Shown here: in pieces, positions 21,524 through 32,800 of the stretch | Numbering within the stretch: position 1 is the stretch's first letter | Layout: each line of letters starts with the position of its first letter | Assembly: GCA_030278955.1 (NCBI GenBank) | Contig: JAOANR010000010.1 | Location: 18,072,444-18,136,443 of the forward strand | Reading direction: 5' to 3' | Origin: Hygrophila difformis | Taxonomy: Eukaryota > Streptophyta > Magnoliopsida > Lamiales > Acanthaceae | DNA length: 64,000 bases | The notes under the pieces: generated by a model | Told to the model about the DNA's origin: nothing | What the model saw: only the letters and a program-made list of their open reading frames with translations | Database searches by the model: none | Program-made: the position numbers and the translations under genes

Positions 21524-21600
21524 GCTCTGATACCAACTTTGGTATCAGATATTTTCTTTCAAATAAATAGCTTTAAAATATTCTGGGCTCTGATACCACC
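21524..21600 (-). other. Duplicated primer-binding site with palindrome
   Basis: The minus strand has TGGTATCAGAGCCC directly after the 5' LTR (21586-21599), the usual initiator-Met tRNA site. A second copy lies at 21524-21537. The second is part of a perfect 10-bp inverted repeat, CTGATACCAA-CT-TTGGTATCAG (21527-21548). Confidence 0.85.
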
Positions 21601-21601
21601 T

Positions 21602-24365
21602 TGTAACACCCCGGTTTTTGGTCACCCAGGTCGGGATGTCACCGCCACACCTCCCTAGCAAGACACGGTTTCTCCGAGCTTGCTAAAGAGATGCAAGGCT
21701 ATGGTTTTTCAGAATTTAAACATTCAAACAGCCCGTTTATATATAACTTAAAAATAATACATCAAAGTTGCAGCGGAAAAATAATATTTACATATATGTA
21801 TCGCAGCGGAATTTAAATATATGGCCAACACGGCCAGAATACGGGTTAAACAGGCCCGTTCATGCAATTTCTAGTCTAACGTAACATTTAAAAATAAATT
21901 GTTTCCCCAAACTTCCCATGAATGCATATGATGATGCATATTCTTCAGCTCTGAAATAAACAGGGAAATAAAAATGGTTTGGTCAGCACTACGTGCTGAG
22001 TAAGTTACCACAAACATGATTGTGAGGTTTCAAAGCCTTTAATTAAATTTAAAAACATGTGCATAATATCCATGATTTAATTTATCCAACTAATAATAAT
22101 TTAATTGCGTATTTTAAAAGACAAGGGTTTCCATAAGATCATAATTCAACAACATGATAAAATAATCGCAAGACATAATTTAAAGGCATAATTTAAATAA
22201 GGAAACTATCTAAGTATTTCAGGATTTCACTATCCCTCTTTTATTCGATATAATCTAGTATAATTTATTCTTGGGGAATCGAACTCGCAAGAAAACAAAC
22301 AATCGCCCTTGGGGAATCGAACCCGCAAGAACTCACATACATCCTAGGGAATCGAACCCGTAGGAATCAACACATATTCTGGGGAATCGAACCCGCAGAA
22401 AGACACACCCTGGGGAATCGAACCCGCAAGGTTTGACACGGACATCCTGGGGAATCGAACCCGCAGGAGAACATACAATCGCCCTTGGGGAATCGAACCC
22501 GCAAGAACTCAAACACACCCTGGGGAATCGAACCCACAAGGTTTGACACAGACATCCTGGGGAATCGAACCCGCAGGTCAAACAAGTTTCGCAAATTTCA
22601 CGAGTTTCATCAAGAGTTCAAGATTTGACTCGGTCAACCACAGTTTAGTCTAGAATGCGTCTAAAATCCGATTTAATTTCAAAAATTCCGAAATTTCGCG
22701 TCTGACTCCAAAACGTCAAGATCTACAACTTTCGTGTTTTAACTTTTTCAATCCGAGATACCTAAATAGGTCAAAAACACTAATTTTCACAGAAGTATAA
22801 ATCTGTCCGAATTTCCTAGGTCACAGTTTAGAGATTTCAAATTCTACCATAGCAAATCAACTCCAAAATTAACGAAATTTGACAGAGATCATCATAAGAC
22901 ATATATCTACAAGTTTCATGTTCAGCAAAAGATCTAATTCATCCTATTTCTATTGTCAAAAACGCCAACAAGTTCGGGCCAAGAATCTGTCAAGATTTCA
23001 AGATCCACATCCTCGCAGTTCGGTTTCGGGTGGATTTCATATATCAAATCATCACGAAAAATTCTGAAAATTTACGGAGGTGTTCTTAACGCATAGATCT
23101 ATAACTCTTATGTTCAACGCTAAGCCTAGATCGGTCTAGATCCAAGGTAGAAATCACCAACAAGTTCGAACTAAAGTTCTGTCACCGTTTCAAGATCTAA
23201 ACTCAAGGCAGGTCTGTTTGTGGTCGTTTTCGGATATCAAAACACGATGAAAAATTATGAAAATTTTACAGTACATAGATCTATGTCTTAGGAACGTTTT
23301 TCGTGTTTTAAGTTTTTCCGTTTGAAGTCGTTTTAAGGTTCGGAAAAATTAGACAAAACTGTTGCGCCGTTAAAAATCACATATGGACAGATTTACGAAA
23401 GATTTGCTCAAGTTTCTAGATTTGAATATTTTTACTACTCCCAAAACCGTGTAAGCGTTAACTTACTGATTTACGGATGTCTCGGCTCGATGATTCGGAG
23501 GCGTGGCTTCCACGTTCTTCGTTCTCCCTCCGAGATCCTTCGTTTTTCCTCAACGCGTCCGGATCGGGGTTTAGAATAGGAAAGAGATTTAATTAGGATT
23601 CATTTTCGAATCTTGAATGGAAAAGAATGGACAAGAATGGTTCGAATCTTACCCCGATGATCGAAGACTCCTAATTTTCGTCCAAGTCAGTCCCTTGATT
23701 CGGTTTTGTGCCTCCGACGACTCCGGAATTAGGGTTTTGTGTGTAGAGAGATTTCGTAGGGTTTCGTAAAGATGTTCGGGGCTCCCAAGAGGGTTTATTT
23801 ATAGATATTTAAGACCTAGGGCGTCCAAGATCTGACCCCAAGCGTCTTGAGTCGAGATATGTTCAACCGAAAGTCGAAAAATCCGCGTTCGGGCGAGAAA
23901 ATCGCGGAACGGCCGCAACTGCCAAGTGGCGCGCTCTTGGCGCGGTGTATCCCTAAAGACCGCGCGGCGACCGCGCCGTCCTGGCCTGGACTTCGGTCTG
24001 GGCCGGGTCGTGCGATCCATCGGGCGTTTCCTCCTCTCTTTCGGACTTCTATCCCCCTATGTTCCCGGATTCGGATTTCCGGGGTATCTTCGGGCTCCAA
24101 TTTCCTATCTTAATTTTATTCGGATCTAAATTTATATTTGGACTCGAGTTATTGAGTCTATCGGTGTCGGGTTTCCGTGTAACCATTTATTCGATTAAAT
24201 TGTCTTCGGCTTCCCGGGTTCTTGGAATTTTGATTCCTTTTTAATTTAAATTTCATTTCTCATCTTTTATGATTCTTTATCCGTTTATCATGTTTATTAT
24301 ATTTATTTATTTATTTATTTTATTTATTGCATTTATTTTATGTTGAAAAATTCTCGGGTATTACA
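21602..24365 (-). repeat. 5' LTR of the gag-only element
   Basis: 2764 bp with ends TGTAACACC and GGTATTACA in plus orientation. It contains the hairpin at 21983-21999, the nine-unit B-box array at 22270-22577, the diverged 185-bp units and the TATA box near 23795-23804. A 6-bp duplication (CTGGCCTGG) near 23980 distinguishes it from the other LTR. Confidence 0.93.
22270..22577 (-). repeat. Nine-unit B-box-like array, 5' LTR copy
   Basis: Same nine units as 17428-17735. Core point changes are confined to a few units: the first carries GAACTCGC, others CTAGGGAATC or ACCCACA. Seven cores keep GGTTCGATTCCCC intact or nearly so on the sense strand. Confidence 0.88.
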
Positions 24366-25198
24366 CAGTTCCAGCACCAGCACCCATTGAATTTATAACA
24401 CCAAGCATCCCTCCTAGGTGGATCAAGGGCAGGTTAGGACTTGAGTAAATCTTTCTAAACAATTCCAGCAAACCTTTAACATGTTTGACTTCTAGAGAAT
24501 GCAAGCCTGAATTCAAAACAATAGAAATAAGGCTTCCAGCTCCAGCACAAGATGACATCAACACGCTCAGGTGGAACGCATCAGATTGATCAACAGACGA
24601 CAATCCAGAGAGGAGCTCCATGAAGACACTGACTAGATGGTTCAACTCAATATCATCAATTAGCTCTACTCTAAGGCAGAAAGACACTATAGTTGGTAGT
24701 GCAAGGCATGCTCCCACAGATGACATTTGCAAACACGGTTTTCCCACGACAGAGTCTGAGAGCAAATTATCTGCACTAGGCAACCATGAAATGATAAGGT
24801 TTTTCAAGTAAAGAACAGCATCAGGACCTCCAGCCCGGTATATTGCCCCAACACAATTCCCTAATCCAATGACAGGTCCAGCCAGGGCCCATGGATCCTC
24901 CTCCAGTTTATCATAGTTGTTGCACAGAAACTCATCTCTAAGAGAGGAGGAATCATCAGATGCAACAGGAAAAGTTGCAGACAGAGCCTCCACAATATCT
25001 GTGGCAGATCCAGTGGTCTGACATATCATCTGGGCCAAGGTCTTCAGAATATTTTTTAATAATTCAGTTTCCTTCATCTTGAAGGATTCTGTTCCTACTT
25101 CAGTATTAGCTCCAGTATCAACTCTAATTAGAAAATCTTGACATGAAAAACCCAACCCAACTCCACAAGCTCCCTTCACAAGAGTGCTTTTGCTTATA
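24366..25198 (-). pseudogene. RST1: RST1 retrocopy, upstream part, fused in frame to LINE ORF1
   Basis: From about 25198 downwards the minus strand reads SKSTLVKGACGVGLGFSCQDFL, then WALAGPVIGLGNCVGAIYRAG, SVGACLALPTIVSFCLRVEL and LPLIHLGGMLGVINSMGAGAG, all recognisable RST1 segments in family order. The frame is open for about 277 codons and stops only in the inserted LTR element. It joins the half at 4642-6319 without loss of frame when one CAGTT copy is skipped. No earlier RST1 exon exists between here and the F-box gene, so roughly the first half or more of the protein is missing. Confidence 0.87.
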
Positions 25199-26160
25199 GA
25201 TGCCACCTGGGTGGTGGTAGCGTTAGGAGTTCTTTGATTCAAGAGAGGCCGCGGGCGTCGACGTTGTGTGATCATCCAAGGCCCAATAGAAGGCGATGAA
25301 GAAGTCTCAGCCCTAGGTTGATCGATTGGATTGACAAGATCTTGGGGTTTCTGGCCTGCATTAATGGATTCCGGACACTTGGATTGAACATGACCATACA
25401 GGCCACAATGAAAACAAACTAATTTCAGATTTTCATATTCAAGCTTGATAACTCGGCCAGCCACAGTAATCTGAGGAACCAAGGGTTTCGACAAAGGCAA
25501 TCTAATAGCCAACCGAGCAAACCCGGCCCTATCAGATTTGTCGGAATTGAAATCAATGCTAACGACCTCCCCAATGAGGGTGCCCAGATGGTGAAGCATA
25601 CGCCTATTATACACGAAGGTAGGGAGTTTAGGCAAATGAACCCATGCGACCATAGACTGGATGACATTTGTATCAGGATCAAAAGCTTCGTCCCACGGCT
25701 GGACGTGCAGGTAGTGGCCAGCCACCATCCAAGGGCCACCCGTCAAGGCAAAGATTGCATCCTCCTGAGACAAGAATTTCACTACGTAATAACCATTATC
25801 CAAGTCTACGAGTGAGAGAGAAGCAGAAGCCGGCCAGAGATAATCCAATCTTGCCTTCAAGACCCTACATGAAACCGATCGGCCAACCACCTTTAAGATC
25901 ACCGCATTAAGGCATGGCCGGATAAGTTGTTCTTTGTACGATTGAGAAAGAGTCACAACCGGTGAGCCATCAACGTAAGTAGTAATGATATCCGTCGGGT
26001 CGCCAGCAAGATCAATCGAAGAATCTTCAAGAGTAACATGGACGAAGCCATCTCTTTTGCGGACCATCTCACTATAGGACGCTCGGGGCCGCTTAGGGGC
26101 ACGAGACTCATCGAACTCGTGTGGGATACCGCCATGATCCGCCGCCTCCTCGTCGGCCAT
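25199..26160 (-). pseudogene. LINE ORF1 (DUF4283 / CCHC knuckle), 5' half
   Basis: About 320 codons from MADEEAADHGG. A DUF4283-type region (LKARLDYLWPAS, GYYVVKFLSQEDAIFAL, GGPWMVAGHYLHVQPW) is followed by a zinc knuckle CFHCGLYGHVQSKC and the typical GPWMITQRRRPRP linker. This is the RNA-binding ORF1 of plant L1-type LINEs. The LINE part ends abruptly at about 25199-25207 and continues in frame into RST1. There is no LINE ORF2 and no poly(A) at the joint, so it is not an ordinary LINE insertion. Confidence 0.88.
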
Positions 26161-26615
26161 TGCAAGATGGGAAGTAGCAGGAGAAATCTTGGAGGAAATC
26201 TTGGAGGGAAGTTAAAGACAAAAATCCTTTTAAGGTTTCTTGAGTCGTGTTATAATTTGATATTGAATTGAAGCATATATTATTTGTTACCCTTGGGGAC
26301 TGTATAGCCGAGTGCAATGTCTGAATTTTAATTTGAGCCTTTCGATCCAAACAATGTAATAAAGAAAAAACAATATTGAAAGATGAGTGAAAGCAACATA
26401 CTATTATATATTATGACTACTAATAATCATTCATTCAGACATTGATTGTTCATATATCATATCGACAAAATTAAACCAGAGAAAATGCAAAATGATAATA
26501 TCACCACTACAAAATATGATCGAGGCCAAATCCATGCATGCATCTACTAAATCGATCTAATTGAAAAACTAAAAATCCCTGTAGCTATTATTATCAACTC
26601 CGATCCCTTTCCTCA
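26161..26615. other. LINE 5' untranslated remnant and intergenic spacer
   Basis: Roughly 26161-26216 carries tandem CTTGGAGGAAAT-type repeats and is probably LINE 5' untranslated sequence. The rest is AT-rich spacer and the 3' flank of the F-box gene. No target duplication matching the flank of the poly(A) at 4477 could be seen. Confidence 0.4.
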
Positions 26616-27746
26616 TCAACTAAAACCGAATAGAGTAGTATGAAATGGAACGAAGGGTTCCCTAACTAGAATTGAATCTTTTTCGATTTCAGTACAAGTA
26701 TGGTCAGCGGAGTTGTAAAGCACAAGGCGCTCATCCTCCGAGCTCCACTCGGTGGCCTCTCGAAGTAAAATCTCATTTCCTTCATTTTTCAGAAACAGTA
26801 CTGGATATGTATACTCTATGTCACTGCCCGGAAAATAACACACATGGAGCTTCTTCCAAGAATACTGCTGCCCACCATCATCATCAATATTCAATTCAAA
26901 TGTTTCTTGCCAGGCATCTCGTGCCACTGACCAGAGAATTAAATGCAAGCATTTGCGGTCGTTTCCCATTGAAACGAACATTGCATCTAGAATCTGATTA
27001 GCGTCATACTCATGTTGTTCTGGCTTGGGCAACATTTTGATCTTTTCTTCTCTTGAATCAAAAAATAATACATCGACGGTGTCTAACTCATAAAACGGGG
27101 GGTATATTGCTGCAATCCAGAAAAAATCAACCCTCAGAGACGAGACTCCTTTATAACATGTAAAAGGTCCTTCTTGGCCTAGCAGTTGTCTGATGCATTG
27201 ATCGGCTTCTTTCATCTCAGTCCAATGTTTGTTCACACAGTCAAAGACTGCATATTTCTTCTTATCAAAAACGACCACTTTACAATCCCCTACTAATGGA
27301 TTGTAACAAAGGCCATGGAAATTTTTACGATCTATTGAAATTTCGTATGGGCACTGGAATTTTATACACGATCCGGTTGATGGATTCCAAACTTCGTACA
27401 TCCTTTCTTCTGCATAACCACAATTTGAGAGTATCAAGCCATTACTACAACATAAATTACGGTACCTACTTGAACTCTTTGGTGGACGTGCAATTGCTAA
27501 TCTCTCGACTTTTTGACCTTTGATTTGGATCAAATGGCCCCTTTCATGGCTTCTATGTGTCTCCTCAGGAATCCAATAAATATTGTGGGAAGTGCTCCTG
27601 ATGTGTTTGTGATGAGCCACATGAAATTGGTGGCTAGCAATGGTGCTACCCCATGACTTGGCAACAATAGTGAACCTAAGGAGTGACTTGATAGGGAGTC
27701 CTAAGATAATGTTTTCAATCAACTCCGTTGGTAGATTTCCGTCCAT
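26616..27746 (-). CDS. F-box protein with F-box-associated (FBA) domain
   Basis: 376 codons, intact, from MDGNLPTELIENIILGLPIKSLLRF. Residues about 3-45 form the F-box, which binds Skp1/ASK in SCF ubiquitin ligases. The C-terminal part (about 90-320) has FBA-type features: CCSNGLILS, YEVWNPSTG, FHGLCYNPLVGDCKVVVFD and blade-like strands ending LLREATEWSSEDERLVLYNS. This part would select the protein to be ubiquitinated; the target is unknown. The gene stands alone between two mobile-element nests. A 3' splice site (TTCTTGTAG) ends at 27752 just before the ATG, and a donor at 28633 and TATA box at about 28739-28750 suit a 5'UTR intron. The FBA family is large and fast-changing in plants, so an orthologue cannot be named. 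Confidence 0.9.
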   Translation of the reverse strand: MDGNLPTELIENIILGLPIKSLLRFTIVAKSWGSTIASHQFHVAHHKHIRSTSHNIYWIPEETHRSHERGHLIQIKGQKVERLAIARPPKSSSRYRNLCCSNGLILSNCGYAEERMYEVWNPSTGSCIKFQCPYEISIDRKNFHGLCYNPLVGDCKVVVFDKKKYAVFDCVNKHWTEMKEADQCIRQLLGQEGPFTCYKGVSSLRVDFFWIAAIYPPFYELDTVDVLFFDSREEKIKMLPKPEQHEYDANQILDAMFVSMGNDRKCLHLILWSVARDAWQETFELNIDDDGGQQYSWKKLHVCYFPGSDIEYTYPVLFLKNEGNEILLREATEWSSEDERLVLYNSADHTCTEIEKDSILVREPFVPFHTTLFGFS

Positions 27747-28710
27747 AACTGCTACAAGAACAAGAACAAGAATTACAATAATTAATTAACACTGGTATGC
27801 AAAACCCGTAAAGATGGTTTTCGAATAAAAATTTATCTATTCAGAACCATTCCAAATTAGTATTAACCAGTCAAAAGGTCAACACCAAAAGCAAAAAACC
27901 ACCTTATTGTATTTGCAGCTGCAATCATAAATAATTGAAAGCTAGCTTGAAAATTTGCCACCCTAACAGGTAAAAGCTGCAATCATAAACCAGAATCAAA
28001 CGACATCCGGAGCATCATGCACTTGCCACCCTAACAAGTAAAAGATCCAAACATTTCATGAACACATTGATTATTCTAATTTTGAGACGACAAATCAGAG
28101 TTAATTAGCAGAGATGGAAAGATGAATTGAACAAATTATCTGTTAAGGCCACGCAAAATAAATACTATCTTGTGAATTGTCATCACTCATCAGGTATCGA
28201 TCAATGGAATGAATATTTTGCAAATCTAACTAGCATGGATATATAAATCTCTAAGACCCCATCTAACATCATTGAAGTAAGCATCTGTTAGTTCAATACA
28301 ATTGGTTTATGGAAGAATAAAATGCTTTGGAATTTTTTTCCAAAGAAAATCAAAGCCCAATTAGCCATAAGTTGTACTTCTATATGATGACTTGTTTATA
28401 CACAATATATGACAATAATATAACAAAATAAAACTTTCCAGGAGACGACGAACAACCAAGAGCAACAATCCACAAATCAAAACTGGATGGGAGCAGTTCA
28501 TATATATATGATTCTTCGTGCATAGTATTTCAGTATATCATAAGAGGAACATAGAATTCGCAACAGCGCTGCAAATTAATTGAGAAAAACAATGAACAAA
28601 ATTAATGAAATTATTGCCAACTACAAACCCTACCTCGTCCGCCTCCAACTTCAAACAAAAAAAATCGGGTTGTTTTGGCAGAAGATAATTATGGCCAATA
28701 TATGCCCTAA
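27747..28710 (-). other. Predicted 5'UTR of the F-box gene with an intron (27752-28633)
   Basis: The acceptor TTCTTGTAG at 27752 and the donor GAG/GTAGGG at 28633-28634 (minus strand) bound an 882-bp AT-rich intron. A short non-coding first exon would cover about 28634-28710. Inferred from splice-site shape and the TATA box position; no transcript evidence. Confidence 0.5.
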
Positions 28711-28738
28711 CTTGCCTGCTTAAAATTTTGGATTATGG

Positions 28739-28750
28739 GCTTTATATAAG
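28739..28750 (-). promoter_or_regulatory. TATA box of the F-box gene
   Basis: CTTATATAAAGC on the minus strand, about 30 bp before the predicted transcript start. The Copia element inserted only about 70 bp further upstream (28820), so the native upstream promoter is displaced by about 14 kb. Confidence 0.55.
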
Positions 28751-28819
28751 GGGAATGATCCTATTAAAATACGGGGTCATAACTAAGCCCCTTAACTTTT
28801 TTTTTAAAAAAAATATATA

Positions 28820-29088
28820 TGTTCTAGATACATGCATTAAAAACATGCATATTGAATGTCTTGCTATGATGAGAAAGTAAAATATGGTGGCTATTAATGT
28901 CATATAAGGTGGCTCTTAATGTCATACAAGGTGGATTATATTTGCCTATAAATAGATGAGTTTGTTCATTGAGATGATATAGAAATTAATACAATCTCCT
29001 CATCTTGCTATTTTCTCTACCTTTGCTCTTTTGTTCATTATTGTTTTCTTAAGATAATTATAGTCATTACCACTCCTAAGCTCAAGCT

Positions 29089-29122
<34 letters not shown>

Positions 29123-29184
29123 ACAAACATATTATACACATATAATTTATACTCACATATATATATATCATTATTTCTATAACA
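28820..29184 (+). repeat. 5' LTR of the Copia element
   Basis: 365 bp with a TATA box CTATAAATAG at 28946-28955 and a (TA)n run at about 29091-29116. The sequence after it, CGTTATCAGCACGAGC, lies where the primer-binding site should be but is not the usual TGGTATCAGAGC. Confidence 0.93.
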
Positions 29185-29261
29185 CGTTATCAGCACGAGC
29201 TACGAACGGAGCTCTGCCGGAATTTCTTTGAGGTAATATTTTGTATTTCAATAATTCTATT

Positions 29262-29528
29262 ATGGCTAACTTGACAAAGCAGGATTTCAGACCACTGATG
29301 GTATCTGGAGATAATTATTTATCTTGAAATATGGATATTAAGATTTATTTGGAAACAATGGGTCTAGAAAAGACCATTATAAAAGAAAATACGGCCACAG
29401 GCCTAGACCGCAAAAAAAAAAATACGGCAACAGGCCAAGACCTAGAAAAACAAAACGGTCAAAAGATCATATTGGTCTATATATGGGAAATAAGCATTTT
29501 GCCAATTCTTATTTTTGATAAGAGATAG
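29262..29528 (+). pseudogene. Copia gag, N-terminal remnant
   Basis: Starts MANLTKQDFRPLMVSGDNYLS, typical of Copia gag N termini, then a TGA stands where the family has Trp, and the frame continues NMDIKIYLETMGLEKTI. Later sequence is scrambled Lys/Gln-rich and no zinc knuckle is found before the Gypsy insertion. Most of gag is deleted. Confidence 0.75.
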
Positions 29529-29822
29529 TGACATTTCCCTTAATGTGGGGGCAAATGGCAGCTCTTTGATAAAATAAAGATTTTTGGCTGAAATCCCAAA
29601 TGCGAGGCATCATAATGACTGAGTCTGTAAATGATATAAATCAGTCATGTTCAAAATAATGTCACGATTGAGATATATGACAATATATTAATAAAAATGA
29701 CATTAATACCAACAGAGTCCATAAATCTTAGTTCGGTTATACCAACAGATTTCGTGGGTCTTTAGTTTGGTGTGTACTGACAGAGTCAGATTCTTAAATG
29801 GCAAAATAATTGCCAGAAATTG
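29529..29822 (+). other. Copia internal debris before the nested insertion
   Basis: AT-rich, no supported frame. It ends with the target AATTG (29818-29822) of the Gypsy element. Confidence 0.5.
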
Positions 29823-32800
29823 TGTAATATCTCGATTAATTAGTTCATAATTAATTTATTTTAATTATGATTAATTAAATAAATTTGGCCCAATTAGTTG
29901 TAAATTGTGTGGTGGAAATGATGGTAGAAGCCCAACCCATTTCTAATGCAATAAAGAATGTAATGTAGTGTTGGAATTGTCTAGGGATTAAGGTGCAATT
30001 AAGTATTCTTTTATTTAGTCCTTTGACCTTAAATTGGGGATTTTACTCCCATTCTTCCATCCTCCTTTTCCCGTATAGACTTTGAGAGCAAAAATTAGGG
30101 GTTTACGAATGAGAATCGGAAATTTGAGGGAGAAGGGCAGCTATGGAGGGGAAAGCTTGAGGATGAAGAATTTATGGTAAAGGGTTAATTTCAAGTTCTT
30201 TTCCATTTCCTTCTTCCCCATTTCCATTTCTTCTTTTAATCGAAATCGGAGGTGAGGGCTGCGGAGATGAGGCCAGCGGCGACCATGGTGTGGTCGAGGA
30301 GTGGTGTCGCGCCACCGCGCGACTCCGGGCAGCAGCGGCTGCGCTGCTGCACCTCCGCTGGCGGCGAGCCACCCTCCGGCGAGGGTGGCCAAGTGGTGAT
30401 GATGATGATATAAGGTGGCTGGTGGTGGCAGGGGTGACCGGTGCTAGCGGTGGTGGTTATAGGTGTTAATTCTTTTTATTGTTATGCCTTTGGTAGCTTG
30501 CTATCTGTTGGGTTTTCACATATTGTTGGGCAAATGTTAATTGAAATTAAATTGGCTTGAGTGTCGAATTTTGAGCACCTTGGATCGGTTGGGTTTATTG
30601 TTCTATTAATTGGATATTTTTTTGAGTTAATTACTTAATTGTTGTTGATCGGATAATTCTTGGATATTGGAAGATAATGGAGTAGATTGTTGCAAATCTT
30701 GATAATTGTTTGGTTTTGAGTGGTAGATAAATTGGTGATTCTGCTTTGTGTTAAAGAATGGTTGGAATTGGACTATTGAAAAATGTTAGGTGTTTGATTT
30801 TGTTTTCCATGTTGAAGTTGATGACTAGAATTATTGTTGTATGTTGTGTTTAATCTCTATGGACTCTTGGGGGACTTGATGGAAGTCTTTAATTGATTTT
30901 ATGGCAACTGATTTCCTTATCTAATTGTCTAAATAGGAATTGTAGATTTCCGATTCTCTTTGTTAAAAATGGAGTTGTGGGATTTATGTTTAAATTATGG
31001 AGATTCTTTGTTTATTTGTTACTGGCTTCGATGGAAGAGAATATGCAATTGTGAGATTGAATTCTATGAACTTATGGGGATTAATTGAAGTGTTAAAAAT
31101 GTATTTGGTTGGGTACTTGAGTTTAATTGTTAAAGATTTTGTGAATAGATAGTTATGAGTTTTTGGTTATTGTAGTGTTTTATAATACTATGTTGCTATA
31201 TGAAATCATTGGTGCTAGTTAATTTAATTAACTAATGTTCTTGGATGCTTGGCTTGATTTATTATATTAGGGGATTTGGTAAATTGATTGCGATATTTGG
31301 AGTTGTTGATTTTAGTGGTTTGTTAAGGAGTTGAAGGCGGATGTGGGTGTTGGAGTTGGGGAAATATGGTGTTGATGTTGTGAGAATTATTTCCTTTAAT
31401 TCTTATAATAATATTATTTTATAGGGAGCAATCGTGAGTTGGTAATGGCACCATTGGAACGTTGAAGATTTCACAAGAAGGAAGCTTTAGAGATTGATTA
31501 TAAAAGGCAAGGGTTTATGCTTGCATTTTTATGTGTGTTGGGGTGATTTAGAATTATAGTATAGTTGTTGCTCGTTTTCTCTTCCGTTTGATTTGTGGGT
31601 TTATTATTAATAATAACTATGATAGTTTAAGCTTATTATATGAGAATTTAAATGACGGGACGCTTTCCGTATTATTATATCGCTTAGATGGTGATGAATA
31701 TCTATTCGTGAGTTCTTGTCAAATTCCTTACTCTAATTGTTGAATTATGATTCCCTTGTGATGCTTTAAATTTGGGAATATTTATATTACTCATAGTTTA
31801 AGCGTTATGACTTGTTGGAACACGAGGTTCATATCAAGGAGATGAAACGCCATTCCTTATGTTGTGTGGTGGCTTATTAACATGATATGTTTATACGGTA
31901 ATGTCAAGCATGCGAACCTAGTGTATAGGTGCTTGGTTATCATGTTATTGTCATATGCATGTTATTGCATTGGAATTGACGGTCATGCAACCCAATGGGG
32001 TGATATGATGCTTACGATTGATCGGGCAGCCTTCACAGGTGTTGTTGAGTCCCGATGGCCCTTTGGGGTGGATTATTATTATTGGCTATTTGCCTGGTAT
32101 TGGCTGCTATGCCTGTTGGCCCTTCGGGGTGGATGATTTGGGCTGTGATGCCTGTGGTCCCTGCGGGGATGGTGTATGTTATCCTGTAACGGGTTCGAGT
32201 TGATGATATCCTCACCCGTGGGTTCATACCGCCCGGGTTTTTAGGTTGCCGGCTAGGCATATTCATTGCATTTGCATATAGGGTAGGTATGTGTATGTTA
32301 GGCCATGCATCACTTGCATAAATTGTATGTTGTGGTTGAAGCACCGGTATGGGACGGTGTGATGTTTTATTTATGTCACTTGTATGTTTGTGGTTGGAAC
32401 ACCGGTATGGGACGGTGTGATGTTTTATCTGCTTTATTTATATCCTCTTTATTTATATTCTGCTTTATTTATATTATGCTTTAGTTATATTTTGCTTTAT
32501 TTATATTTTGCTTTAGTTATATTCTGTGTTATTTATATTCTGCTTATTCTTAACTGGTCCCTTAATTCCCCTGCACGTATATCCCTTGCTCAGTACGTTG
32601 TACTGACTCCTTGCTTTGTTTGTTTTATAGATCCTCCTGGAGGCGCTGGAGCATGAATCGGGTTGGGTTTTGAGGGATCACATAGATAGGATATTATGTT
32701 GCATTTTCTTTTATGTGTGCCTGATATATTATTTTGTTATGTGAGCCTAACAATTTAAATTCTGTTGGCCTGTGGCCATGTGTGATTTACGAATTTGGGC

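Larger units (their letters stand above)
6320..24365 (-). mobile_element. Gag-only Ty3/Gypsy LTR element (TR-GAG type), with a nested insertion
   Basis: Boundaries TGTAACACC... and ...GGTATTACA are flanked by the perfect 5-bp duplication CAGTT at 6315-6319 and 24366-24370. The element lies on the minus strand inside the RST1 retrocopy. The 5' LTR is 21602-24365; the 3' LTR is 6320-6520 plus 16959-19516, split by a Tat-like element. The internal region is only about 2.1 kb and encodes gag alone, with no protease, reverse transcriptase or integrase. The two LTRs differ at roughly twenty sites over 2.76 kb by eye, so insertion was fairly recent. Mobilisation must have used enzymes from another element; the chromovirus at 51151-62258 has closely related gag and termini. 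Confidence 0.93.

Noticed and set aside
26161..26615. Search for a target duplication of the LINE-RST1 retrocopy
   Set aside because: No stretch matching CAATAAGGGATAG (the flank beyond the poly(A), minus strand) was found near the 5' end, so none is claimed.
31864..32656. Open frames in the decayed-pol Gypsy LTR, repeated at 37431-38223
   Set aside because: Conserved only because the two LTRs are near-identical; composition follows AT-rich tandem repeats and no domain is present.
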